A stretch of DNA of 64,000 nucleotides from a virus. The notes beneath the pieces were generated by a model. It was given only the letters and a program-made list of their open reading frames with translations. It searched no databases and had not been told where the DNA came from. The position numbers and the translations under genes were made by a program. The stretch's first letter is position 1; each line of letters opens with the position of its first letter. Shown here piece after piece: positions 30,558 to 38,495 of this stretch. The stretch is taken from positions 1-64,000 of IMG/VR virus record IMGVR_UViG_3300045303_000182, one strand, 5' to 3'.

Positions 30558-31465
30558 AGCCCAAAGGTACGCGTTCGCGTGAAGGCCGCGAGCAACGCTG
30601 CGTCGTCGGGCACGTCGCCCACGTCCTTGGCTGGGTCGCCGTCGGCATCGACCAGGCCGGTGTAGTCCCAGTCGATGGCGGCGCAGCCCTGCTTCTTGAG
30701 CATCGGCTTGACGATGGCGGTGGCTTCCTTCCCCGCCTTGTCGTTGTCGAGGGCGAGGATGACATACGAGAAGCAGCGAGCCATGAGCGTGACCTGATCG
30801 CGCGACACCCAGGCTCCGAGGGAGGCCACGGCCGGGATGCCTGCGCCGAACAGGCGCACGGCGTCGAGCGGTGACTCGACCAGCACCGCGTAGTCCCCGT
30901 CCTTCACCGTGTCGTAACCGAACAACGTCTGGCTCTTCGCCATGCCAGATGGGAGGGTGAGCACCGATCCCTGCTGGCGATACTGCGCTCCGAGGAGGTT
31001 GCCTCGAGGATCCCGGATCGGCATCACCCATTGCCTCGTATCCCGGTTCCAGCGCACTTGGTATCGGTCTATGGCGCTTCGGATGAGGTACCTGAGCTCG
31101 AGCAGCCGGCGGGGCACGTCACCGAGGATGTTGGTGATCGCCCACTCGGAGATGACCGGCTCCAGCGTCTCCTCAGGCTGCTCGCGCACCGCCATGCGGC
31201 CGAGGAAGGACTGCCTTCGTAGCTCGTCCACCAGATCAACAGGGGCCGAGCCGGTGAGGTCGTAGAGCAACTGGCTGAGCGTGCCCTTGTAGCCACAGGA
31301 GAAGCAGAAGTGCAGGTAGGTGGTCTTGTTGACCGACCAGGAGGGGTGGGAGTCCTCCTTGCCGGTGCGTTCGAAGTGACCGGGGCAACGGCCCACGATC
31401 TCCTTCGATGTCTCACGTAGCCCTTGGACCCCCGCGGCCTCCAGCATGTCCAGCAACTCAATCAT
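30554..31465 (-). CDS. DnaG-type primase, zinc finger plus Toprim, 303 aa
   Basis: The N-terminal zinc finger is GRCPGHFERTGKEDSHPSW...HFCFSCGYKG. Toprim motifs follow at YAVLVESPLDAVRLFGAG (ES) and VILALDNDKAGKEATA (DxDxxG-like). The long C-terminal helicase-binding domain of bacterial DnaG is missing, as is common in phages. It should lay RNA primers for the polymerase and is one gene from the DnaB-type helicase. Confidence 0.85.
   Translation of the reverse strand: MIELLDMLEAAGVQGLRETSKEIVGRCPGHFERTGKEDSHPSWSVNKTTYLHFCFSCGYKGTLSQLLYDLTGSAPVDLVDELRRQSFLGRMAVREQPEETLEPVISEWAITNILGDVPRRLLELRYLIRSAIDRYQVRWNRDTRQWVMPIRDPRGNLLGAQYRQQGSVLTLPSGMAKSQTLFGYDTVKDGDYAVLVESPLDAVRLFGAGIPAVASLGAWVSRDQVTLMARCFSYVILALDNDKAGKEATAIVKPMLKKQGCAAIDWDYTGLVDADGDPAKDVGDVPDDAALLAAFTRTRTFGL
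31060..31073. repeat. Dispersed 14-bp motif copy GGTATCGGTCTATG
   Basis: Two mismatches to GGTATCGGGCTATC. It lies inside the primase gene. Confidence 0.4.
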
Positions 31466-31481
31466 CGGCCTGGTCCCTCTC

Positions 31482-32822
31482 CTAGTACTCGTCGTCGTCG
31501 TCTGCGAGCTTGTCCGGTCGCTGCCGTAGCCGCTTCGCCTGCAGCATCGGGTCCAGTTCCTCGACCGACCCCTCGCTCCAGTCCCACTCCAGGATCACGT
31601 TCTTGCGTGGCCCGGAGCGGCTCTCGATCACCCTGAACTTGATCTGCACAGGCCCAGCCGTGACGATCTCGTTCTCCTCGTCGTTGTTGCCCCCCGGTGT
31701 CGTCGGGGTGATGCGCTCGACACCGAGGAGGATGTCGGCGTCCTGCGCCCACGACTGGCTGTACATCGCGCTGCCCATGTGCAGCCCGCCCTTCGACCGC
31801 GTCTGCGACGCCTGCGTCGTGACCACGATCGGGATCTTCGATGACTGCGCCAGCCGTTTGAGGCCGCGCGAGATGCTGGTGATCGCCTGAGCCGAGCCGG
31901 GTTCGAACCGGGCCTCCTCGGACTGCATCATGTATGCGCCATCGACTATCACAACATCAGGCTGTAGCTCCTGGATCTTGGCCTGGATGCCTGACACCGT
32001 CATGCCCGACGTGATGTCCGAGGAGAACAGCAGCGAGCGCATGCCGAGCATCGCCTTGTGCGCTGCGTCGATGCGCTTGCGCTCGTTCACCGACATCGTG
32101 CCATTCATGATCTTGGTGAGGTTCACGCCGGCGATCAGCGACAGGGTGCGGTCGGTCTGTTCGATGTTGCTCATCTCGAAACCGACGAACAGCGGACGGA
32201 AGGCGCTCATGTGGATGCGGATCGCCATCGCCAGAGCGGTGGCTGACTTGAAGCTCTTCGGGATACCCATCAGCACCACGAAGTGCTCAGGCTGCAGCCC
32301 ACCAGTGACATAGTCGATGCCCGAGAAGCCAGTGCTGATCCCGCGCAAATACCCTGGGTCGGCCTCGCGCTCGTTGAGGACGCGCTGCACCTCATCGAAG
32401 TACTCCTGCGAGGTGAAGTCGATGTCGTAGGTGCGGTTGCCCTCGACAGCCGCAGCGGTCAGCGTCTCCTTGAGCATCTGCTCCATGAGATCGGTGGCGT
32501 CGGGGTTGTCGGTGTCGTGGTAGTACTTCGCCGCCTCGTCCAGCCCAGCCACCAGGATCGAGAACTTGCGTCGCTGCAGCAGGGCGTTGATGAAGTACTC
32601 CAGCGGCTGCGGGTGGTCGTCCCACACCATCGAGGGGAACGCGCGTTGCACCACGGTGATGTCCGGGCTGGTGCTGTACTCCTTCCAGTGCTTGAGGAGG
32701 TAGCCGTAGACCCGCTTGTACTTGTCGTCGGTGAAGTGGTCCTCGGAGATGCGAGCGTTGACGGCCTGGCGCAGGTCTTGGTGGATGATCACCTTCGCCA
32801 GGAACGCTCCTTGCACATCCAT
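31482..32822 (-). CDS. DnaB-type replicative helicase, 446 aa
   Basis: An N-terminal helical domain (KVIIHQDLRQAVNARIS...) is followed by a RecA-like core. It has STGFSGIDYVTGGLQ, the ATP loop MGIPKSFKSATALAM (the usual Gly before Lys is Phe), PDVVIVDGAYM as Walker B, and PIVVTTQASQTR. This is the typical DnaB/KaiC arrangement. It should form the hexameric helicase at the fork. The C-terminal tail is acidic and ends LADDDDEY, resembling the end of the SSB-like protein. Confidence 0.8.
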   Translation of the reverse strand: MDVQGAFLAKVIIHQDLRQAVNARISEDHFTDDKYKRVYGYLLKHWKEYSTSPDITVVQRAFPSMVWDDHPQPLEYFINALLQRRKFSILVAGLDEAAKYYHDTDNPDATDLMEQMLKETLTAAAVEGNRTYDIDFTSQEYFDEVQRVLNEREADPGYLRGISTGFSGIDYVTGGLQPEHFVVLMGIPKSFKSATALAMAIRIHMSAFRPLFVGFEMSNIEQTDRTLSLIAGVNLTKIMNGTMSVNERKRIDAAHKAMLGMRSLLFSSDITSGMTVSGIQAKIQELQPDVVIVDGAYMMQSEEARFEPGSAQAITSISRGLKRLAQSSKIPIVVTTQASQTRSKGGLHMGSAMYSQSWAQDADILLGVERITPTTPGGNNDEENEIVTAGPVQIKFRVIESRSGPRKNVILEWDWSEGSVEELDPMLQAKRLRQRPDKLADDDDEY

Positions 32823-33241
32823 CAGATGTCCTCTCCCGGTACGACGGCGTGCCCGAGTTGGCCGTACTGGTCGAGACGGGTGGGGTCTGAATCGTAGACC
32901 CGCTGCACGTCGCGCTGGTACCTGAGGAGGGTGGCGAACTCCGAGAACGACCGGTATCGAATCTCGTCGTACTGCAGGCCCACCTCGTCCAGGAACTCGG
33001 CAGCCTGGTCAGCGAAGTCCTGGCTCACGAAGGTCACCAGATCCTGTGCCGTGTCGGGCCAGCGATCCTTCATGTACAGCATCCGCTTGAGCGGCACGTC
33101 GTACCAGGAGGCGTTGTAGCCGGTCACCTTGCTGCCGCGGAAGCGGCGCTCTGTCACGACAGGATCGACGCGGCAGAGCACCCCCTCCACGACCACGACG
33201 TAGCGCGGCCGAGTCCAAAGCTCGAGGTCACCGCGCTGCAT
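32822..33241 (-). CDS. HAD-like protein without the nucleophile, 139 aa
   Basis: I start at ATG 33241 (MQRGDLELWTRPRYVVVVEG); it overlaps the loader gene by 14 bp. RYVVVVEGVLCRVDPVV lines up with HAD motif I, but the nucleophilic Asp position holds Val and the second Asp is Glu. Later VPLKRMLYMKDRWPD and DEIRYRSFSEFATLL fit a small alpha/beta fold. The same E-G-V-L variant is seen in the protein at 6896-7324. Because it sits in the replication operon, a regulatory role seems more likely than catalysis. Confidence 0.45.
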   Translation of the reverse strand: MQRGDLELWTRPRYVVVVEGVLCRVDPVVTERRFRGSKVTGYNASWYDVPLKRMLYMKDRWPDTAQDLVTFVSQDFADQAAEFLDEVGLQYDEIRYRSFSEFATLLRYQRDVQRVYDSDPTRLDQYGQLGHAVVPGEDI

Positions 33242-33791
33242 CGCAGAGGGCGGTGATGAAGTGCGTGTCGATGACCCTGGCCGGGAGGAAGTCATGCACG
33301 GGCGGCAGTGTGGTGCTGACGACGGTGGGCATCCCGTGCTTCACGCGTCGCTCGATGAACGGCTGGACGTGCTTGCGCCAGATGTTCCAGTCGATGGTGT
33401 CGTGGTGCAGGTCATCGACCCACAGCAGGCGACACCGGTAGAACAGGTAGTCGAGGCGATCCTCGATGTCGCGTGACTCCAGGAACAGAGCGAGGTCGTC
33501 AGAGTGATCGCGCTGCTTGCTCGACGCTCCCCACGTCGCGCGCACCAGGGTCACCAGATCGACGGCCTCGGTGTGCTCGGACTCCAGCCAGCCCTCTTCG
33601 TCGTAGACCATGCGAGCGACGATGACCTGCGCTGCGTACGTCGTGCCCGAGCCGCGTGGGCCGAACAGCCACAGGCCCTGCTTGCCCTCGCCAGCGAGCA
33701 CGTTCTGCCGCCACTGCCGCACGGCGTCCTTCACAGGGTCGGACAGCTTCTTGATCGACACGCCGGCATAGTTCAGTTCACTCAGGCTCAT
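33228..33791 (-). CDS. DnaC/IstB-like helicase loader ATPase, 187 aa
   Basis: The P-loop reads GLWLFGPRGSGTTYAAQV: the layout is right but the invariant Lys is Thr. Walker B is CRLLWVDDLHHD, and a sensor region MPTVVSTTLPPV follows. This fits DnaC/IstB-type loaders, which place DnaB on DNA. The missing Lys suggests weak or no ATP hydrolysis. Neighbouring genes (initiator upstream, DnaB downstream) support a loader role. Confidence 0.65.
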   Translation of the reverse strand: MSLSELNYAGVSIKKLSDPVKDAVRQWRQNVLAGEGKQGLWLFGPRGSGTTYAAQVIVARMVYDEEGWLESEHTEAVDLVTLVRATWGASSKQRDHSDDLALFLESRDIEDRLDYLFYRCRLLWVDDLHHDTIDWNIWRKHVQPFIERRVKHGMPTVVSTTLPPVHDFLPARVIDTHFITALCDAAR

Positions 33792-34738
33792 GGCTTCTCC
33801 CGGTAGGCGGCGTAGATGTCTCCCGTATCAACGTGGCGCTGCCGTCCCCACGCTCCGGTGAAGCACATCCACCCGGACTGCCCCTTCTTGAGTGTGATAT
33901 GGCCCTGCCGCACGGCGTGGACGAACTCTTCCATCATCGTGCGGATCTCGAGCTCAGTGCGTTCCTTGAAGTGAGCGTTGATGTACGTCGCCGCCTGGCC
34001 GAGGCTCTCCAGGCCGCGACGGTCCTTGTGCAGACCGGAGTCCACCTGCATCTGCTCCCAGCACACGGCGAAGTACTCAGCCATGCGGCGCTCCTTCGGC
34101 GGCGGCTTCGGAGCGCGCTTCTTGCGGCGGCGCTTCGAATCGATCTGGCTCACGATCTCATCAGGGTTCGCTCGCAACGGGCGCTTCGCTCGCCGCAGGG
34201 ATGGAGCCGCAGGAGCACCAACGTCGCGGCTGTGCTCGTCGGTCCACTCCCTCATCGACACCACGGTAGATCCTCTCGGCCGACCGGAGGGAGGGTTGCC
34301 CTCGGCCGCAGGCCGAGGTGACGACGGAACCCCTGACGAAGTCAGGGGAGACGGAGTCTCACTGAGTACTCCGTAGGAGTACGAAGTACATTCGCGCGCC
34401 AACTTGGCGGCATAGCATGCCGCCAGATCGAGGGTATAGAGGTTGGTCTTCGACCCCATGTAGCGCTTCGGCCCAGCCCCTGCGTCGGGGGTCACGACCA
34501 GCCATCCGGCGTCCACGGCCCTGTGGATGTAGCGCTGCAGCGATCGCATCGGGATGCCCGTCCGGGCGACCAAGGTCTGCTGGCTCGGGTACGCCTTCGG
34601 GTAGCAGCGAGCGATGGCGGTGAGCACACGGTGGACGCCCTCCCACGTAGCGCGCGACATGCCTTCTGGACGTGTCATTCCTGCTACAGCACGCTGTGCG
34701 GCTTGCCTGGATCTTGGTGGTGTGTTACTTTCGCGCAC
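33788..34738 (-). CDS. Putative replication initiator with helix-turn-helix, 316 aa
   Basis: GTG 34738 is preceded by AGGAGGTCC. Residues about 35-95 (VHRVLTAIARCYPKAYPS, then QTLVARTGIPMRSLQRYIHR) form a winged helix-turn-helix typical of phage replication proteins. A disordered basic linker (SKRRRKKRAPKPPPKER) and a C-terminal helical domain (YINAHFKERTELEIRTMMEE) follow. It is first in the replication operon and lies beside the divergent region with the long hairpin. It probably recognises the origin. Confidence 0.6.
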   Translation of the reverse strand: MRESNTPPRSRQAAQRAVAGMTRPEGMSRATWEGVHRVLTAIARCYPKAYPSQQTLVARTGIPMRSLQRYIHRAVDAGWLVVTPDAGAGPKRYMGSKTNLYTLDLAACYAAKLARECTSYSYGVLSETPSPLTSSGVPSSPRPAAEGNPPSGRPRGSTVVSMREWTDEHSRDVGAPAAPSLRRAKRPLRANPDEIVSQIDSKRRRKKRAPKPPPKERRMAEYFAVCWEQMQVDSGLHKDRRGLESLGQAATYINAHFKERTELEIRTMMEEFVHAVRQGHITLKKGQSGWMCFTGAWGRQRHVDTGDIYAAYREKP

Positions 34739-34878
34739 GTAGTGGACCTCCTGAGGCAGTTCAGTGGCAGGTCTTGAGAAGGCCCGAGTTCACGCTCGGG
34801 CCTTCTCCGCGTCCCCAAGGGCGGATGGCGGGGCCTGGACCTCGGAACGTATCACATACCGGCAGTAGGGTCGCAAGG
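34739..34878. promoter_or_regulatory. Divergent intergenic control region
   Basis: This 140-bp gap separates the leftward replication operon (start at 34738) from the rightward genes (start at 34879). It holds the leftward ribosome site, a 13-bp-stem hairpin (34776-34807) and the A+T-richer GTATCACATACC near 34850. No sigma-70-like promoter pair is clear to me. A control region or replication origin would fit here. Confidence 0.4.
34776..34807. other. Perfect 13-bp stem hairpin
   Basis: GAGAAGGCCCGAG, a six-base loop (TTCACG), then the exact complement CTCGGGCCTTCTC. Neither side is followed by a T-run, and both flanking genes point away, so it is not an ordinary terminator. It could be an RNA leader structure, an insulator or part of an origin. 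Confidence 0.6.
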
Positions 34879-35142
34879 ATGACTTGGCTGCTCGCGGTAC
34901 TGGGTGTGTGGATCCTGTGGACAATCCTGGGGATGGTGTTCACGACCCCCGACTGGTTCGGCTACGTGTTCGCCATCGTCATCGGCCTCGGCTATGCCCT
35001 GCTGATCGACATCGACCAGTGGTACCTCGGCGTGGGTGTGGGTGGCGGCGCTGCATTCCTCACACGGGTGTCAGATGTGCTACTAGTAACTGCCGACGCG
35101 ATTCGTGCTGGAGTACTAGTTCGACTCGGTCGCAGAGGCTAA
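34879..35142 (+). CDS. Membrane protein, 87 aa
   Basis: I start at ATG 34879 (MTWLLAVLGVWILWTILGMV). There are two or three hydrophobic helices (residues 2-20 and 27-46, with a weaker one near 50-65). A soluble C-terminus (RVSDVLLVTADAIRAGVLV) follows. The site AAGG lies very close to the ATG. It is the first gene of the short rightward island. No family was recognised. Confidence 0.5.
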   Translation: MTWLLAVLGVWILWTILGMVFTTPDWFGYVFAIVIGLGYALLIDIDQWYLGVGVGGGAAFLTRVSDVLLVTADAIRAGVLVRLGRRG

Positions 35143-35179
35143 TCTGCCTCTCCCGGACAACCAGAAGGAGCACCGAAAC

Positions 35180-36118
35180 GTGACAATGCACGCAGTACTT
35201 GGCGACGGAGACATGACCCGTCGAGAACTCACAGAGACGCTTGCCGATCTGTGGAAGAGCGATGAAGCCGAGGGCCAGAGCTTCTGGTTCCTCGTTCAGG
35301 GCAAGAGCGAGCCGACCGACACCGACAAGGCGTTGGTGACGTGGCTGGAGAAGAACGAGATCTACTACGAGGTCGTCACCGACGACCCGGAGTCGATGAG
35401 CGAGATCTACACCGCGCCGCAGGAAGTCCACACGGCGAAGAAGCTGTCGCAGAAGGTCGTCGGCCTCATGCAGTCCAAGCCCGAGGAGGGCGAGACGGCT
35501 GAGGTGCTGGCGCTGTTCTTCGACACCAACGACGTGACCGCTGCCGAGGACCGCTGGCTCAACGGCGTGATCCAGGCGGCGTACGACGGCGGCTTCGCGA
35601 CGCGGGCACTCAACGACGGGCTGGTCGAGATCGATCTGTCCGAGGGTGCGGCTGAGCCTGAGCCTGAGGAGAAGCCCACGCCGACCAAGGCCGTGGCGAA
35701 GAAGGCGGTCGCCAAGAAGGCTGCTGCTCGGCCCGCCCCGAAGCCCGATACGGAAGAGGCCGATACCGAGGTACCAGCAGAAGTCGAGGCAGAGCTCGAG
35801 GAGCCGCCGGCAACGCCTGCCGCCTCGGTCCCGACCCGCGAGGAGTTGGAGGAGATGGAGCCGTCGGAGGTCAAGGAGGTCGCCGCTTCACTCGGCATCG
35901 TCCTGCCGCCGCGGACGCGCGCCACCACCTACATCGACCACATCCTGGGCGAGGCCAAGGCCCCGGCTCCGACCGCCGAGGTCAGCGAGGTGCCTGAGGT
36001 GGCCGAGGTGGACATCGTCTCGACCAACGGCCACCTTGATGCCGACGCCCTCGCTGAACGGGTTGCCGACATCCTGTGGGAGCGCTGGAGCGAGCGGCTC
36101 ACCAAGGCGCTCGCCTGA
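35180..36118 (+). CDS. Two-domain protein with Lys/Ala linker and SAP/Rho-N-like end, 312 aa
   Basis: GTG 35180 has AAGGAG. Residues 1-150 look like an alpha/beta domain (SFWFLVQGKSEPTDTDKALV, EVLALFFDTNDVTAAEDRWL). A linker of PxPxK, AKKAVAKKAAAR and acidic Glu/Pro stretches follows. Near residue 215-265, TREELEEMEPSEVKEVAASLGI resembles the small helical SAP/Rho N-terminal fold that binds nucleic acid. A last helix (LAERVADILWERWSERL) ends the protein. A DNA-binding or nucleoid role is possible. Confidence 0.45.
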   Translation: MTMHAVLGDGDMTRRELTETLADLWKSDEAEGQSFWFLVQGKSEPTDTDKALVTWLEKNEIYYEVVTDDPESMSEIYTAPQEVHTAKKLSQKVVGLMQSKPEEGETAEVLALFFDTNDVTAAEDRWLNGVIQAAYDGGFATRALNDGLVEIDLSEGAAEPEPEEKPTPTKAVAKKAVAKKAAARPAPKPDTEEADTEVPAEVEAELEEPPATPAASVPTREELEEMEPSEVKEVAASLGIVLPPRTRATTYIDHILGEAKAPAPTAEVSEVPEVAEVDIVSTNGHLDADALAERVADILWERWSERLTKALA

Positions 36119-36217
36119 GTGCCCAAGGAGAAGCTCTCACCGAAGGGTGAAGTCATCCTCATGGCATCGATGGTGCTGCTGCTAGCAGTCATCATCTTGG
36201 GGTCACGTTGGATGTGA
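36119..36217 (+). CDS. Small membrane peptide, 32 aa
   Basis: GTG 36119 begins directly after the stop of the upstream gene. MPKEKLSPKGEVILMASMV followed by LLLAVIILGSRWM gives a basic N-terminus and one hydrophobic helix. The close packing and composition support translation, but there is no separate ribosome site. Confidence 0.4.
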   Translation: MPKEKLSPKGEVILMASMVLLLAVIILGSRWM

Positions 36218-36230
36218 TAGTCTCCCGTCC

Positions 36231-36479
36231 GTGACAGCGGCGGGCGCGGTGGTTGAGGGGCTGGCAGCGGGTGCGCTGGCTTCGTGGGTGGTGGTGGAAG
36301 CCACGATCCTCTGGAAGGGACGGGTACCAGTTACCTTCGACCACCGCACCCGCCGCTGGCGCTCAGTGCGAGCGATCAAGAAGGAAGCCGCCATGCGGAA
36401 CCCGCCTGCCGTCTACCCGATGAGTCACGTCAAGCCCGAGCCGACTCGGCTCCATGTCGTACGTGACATAGCCTCCTGA
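36231..36479 (+). CDS. Small membrane-associated protein, 82 aa
   Basis: GTG 36231. A hydrophobic N-terminal helix (AAGAVVEGLAAGALASWVVV) precedes a basic middle (FDHRTRRWRSVRAIKKEA) and a polar C-terminus. No clear ribosome site. It ends one base before the converging tail module, whose last stop is at 36480. Function unknown. Confidence 0.45.
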   Translation: MTAAGAVVEGLAAGALASWVVVEATILWKGRVPVTFDHRTRRWRSVRAIKKEAAMRNPPAVYPMSHVKPEPTRLHVVRDIAS

Positions 36480-38495
36480 TCACCCCCAGGGGCTAACGAC
36501 TCCGTCCGGTGTTCCCGTTGACCAGTACGGCAGGATGCCTGCCGCCTTGGGAGGTAAGGGGTTCTGAGCGTCGAACGGATAGAAGATGTCGAGGTGCGGG
36601 ACCACGGTGATCCCCGCCGGCACCCAGCGGTAGACCAGACCCTGCTCTTCCATGTCCTCGTCGGTGACGTTCTGCGAGGGGTCGTTGGGATCGACGGTGC
36701 GAGCGAACAGACGGCCCGTCACAGCCTTGCGGTGGTTGTACCAGAGGCTGTAGGTCTGGCCCTGACGGTTGCTGCCGCCGTACCAGGAGAAGTCGTCGCG
36801 TGCCCCGTACTTCTCGTCGCCGTCGAAGTACAGCCAATCCTTGAGGTAGCCACGCTCGGCCAGCACACGGTCGATGGTGAGCAGGTCACCCTGTAGCTCG
36901 AGGCGCACCATCGCGATCGCTGCCTCGGGCGCGCGTCGGTGCGTGGCGACGTGGGTCCACGCACCTGCTGCCAGATCCCACGTCTCGTCGTCGCCCCAGT
37001 CCACGGCCGTCATGCGGTAGTCAGCGTCCCAGTAGACGAGTCCCACCTTGAGCTTGCCGCTGCCCTTCGCCATCAACTGCACGGTCCACTGCTCACTGTT
37101 GAGCTCGCCCAGCAGCGTCGGGAAGATGTTCGACTCCATGACGACGTACCCTGGCAAGGGACCGGTCTTCGGTGTGATAGCCGAGGCAGAACTGAGTGTC
37201 CAGGTACGGCCGCGGGGATCGATGTAGCTGGTGCCGGTGCCGGGGTAGTCGCTGGCATCGAACTTCCAGATCACCGTGCCCTTGGCGGGATCGAGGCCAG
37301 TGCGAAGCTCGACGGAGTAGATGCGCCCGTTCCAAGCGTTGACCCCGTCGTAGCCACCGATGCTGACGGGTGATGACGCATCGGCCAGTGCCATCGTTGG
37401 TGCTGACGCTGTCGCTACCTGCGTCCACACCCCTCCCACGGGATGGAAGGCCGTCAACTGCATCTGACCCGCACCGTCGTCCAGGTCGAGAGACATGGCC
37501 CACGTCTCATCGATCGACGTGGTTGCCCCGAGAGTGACACCGGATACTGCCGACGGGTAGGTGCCGACAGCAGTCGTCGCACCCAACTGGAGGGTTCCCG
37601 AGGGGAACCGTCGCTGCAGGAACCAGGATGCGTTCCCCGCAACCGTCTGAGCAGCGACAGTGTGATACCCACTCCGTGTGAACGGACCCTGTGTCTTGAA
37701 GACGAACGTGCATTCGCTGGGCAGTGGCCCTGGGTCGGGCGTCGTGACGGTGCCAACCGTCGGCGTCAGGTAGCCGGGAGAGTTCCCACCGCAGCTACCG
37801 GACCACGCACCCGAGCCAGGTGCGCCTCCCGAGACGCGCGCGAGCGCTGAGCTACTCGACCAGAAGTTGGTGCCCGGTGCTTCGAAGCTCGGGTTGGCGA
37901 TCATGTTGGCGCGCTGCGGGTAGAGCCAGGCGTGCTGCGACCCGCTGACTTCGAAGTCAGGAGAGCCGCGCGACAGGACGAGCGGTCCCTCGGTGGGGTC
38001 TGGTGCTGTCGTGGACCAGCCGAACAGCCAGCGGTTGGTGGCGTCGGGGAACGTGGAGTCCGGGCTAGCCGTGAGCGCGTCATCCGGTGCGAGGTTGGTG
38101 ACACCGTTGACCGGCGTGTTGGTCACGAAGATCAGCGGCTCGTTCACACCGCCAAGCGCTGCGACGCGCACGATGGCGATGGCACGGATCTCGGCCGATT
38201 CCAGAAGCTCGGTGAAGCGGTAGTCGGAGAACATCACGTAGCGCGACCCACCGAGAACGCGCGTTCCCACGTCCAGCAGGAGGTCCATCGGATATCCCGA
38301 TATGGAAGTGACCTCTACCCACCCCGGACTCGAGGCGATGAGTTCGGGCACGGTCTTGGCAGCAGTCCACGCCGAGTTGGGGTAGCCCATCGCCGGGGCG
38401 TAGCGGAAGAGCACGACCTTGATCTTCTGACCATCCATGATCCCCTGGTTGGCTTGCAGCGCCTGACGGAAGTTGTCAGTGAAGAAGTAACTCAT
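36480..38495 (-). CDS. Minor tail/adhesin-like protein with carbohydrate-binding domains, 671 aa
   Basis: MSYFFTDNFRQALQANQGIM and the following 130 residues resemble actinophage minor tail N-termini. The next region resembles a jelly-roll (RANMIANPSFEAPGTNFWSS), then a LamG/concanavalin-like domain (TWAMSLDLDDGAGQMQLTAF, NGRIYSVELRTGLDPAKG). Another beta domain (WTVQLMAKGSGKLKVG) follows. The last in the tail operon, after gpI and gpJ homologues, it is probably a fibre or adhesin at the baseplate. It contains a copy of the 14-bp motif. Confidence 0.55.
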   Translation of the reverse strand: MSYFFTDNFRQALQANQGIMDGQKIKVVLFRYAPAMGYPNSAWTAAKTVPELIASSPGWVEVTSISGYPMDLLLDVGTRVLGGSRYVMFSDYRFTELLESAEIRAIAIVRVAALGGVNEPLIFVTNTPVNGVTNLAPDDALTASPDSTFPDATNRWLFGWSTTAPDPTEGPLVLSRGSPDFEVSGSQHAWLYPQRANMIANPSFEAPGTNFWSSSSALARVSGGAPGSGAWSGSCGGNSPGYLTPTVGTVTTPDPGPLPSECTFVFKTQGPFTRSGYHTVAAQTVAGNASWFLQRRFPSGTLQLGATTAVGTYPSAVSGVTLGATTSIDETWAMSLDLDDGAGQMQLTAFHPVGGVWTQVATASAPTMALADASSPVSIGGYDGVNAWNGRIYSVELRTGLDPAKGTVIWKFDASDYPGTGTSYIDPRGRTWTLSSASAITPKTGPLPGYVVMESNIFPTLLGELNSEQWTVQLMAKGSGKLKVGLVYWDADYRMTAVDWGDDETWDLAAGAWTHVATHRRAPEAAIAMVRLELQGDLLTIDRVLAERGYLKDWLYFDGDEKYGARDDFSWYGGSNRQGQTYSLWYNHRKAVTGRLFARTVDPNDPSQNVTDEDMEEQGLVYRWVPAGITVVPHLDIFYPFDAQNPLPPKAAGILPYWSTGTPDGVVSPWG
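38291..38304. repeat. Dispersed 14-bp motif copy, reverse (CATATCGGGATATC)
   Basis: On the minus strand, three mismatches to the consensus. It lies inside the adhesin-like gene. Confidence 0.35.
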
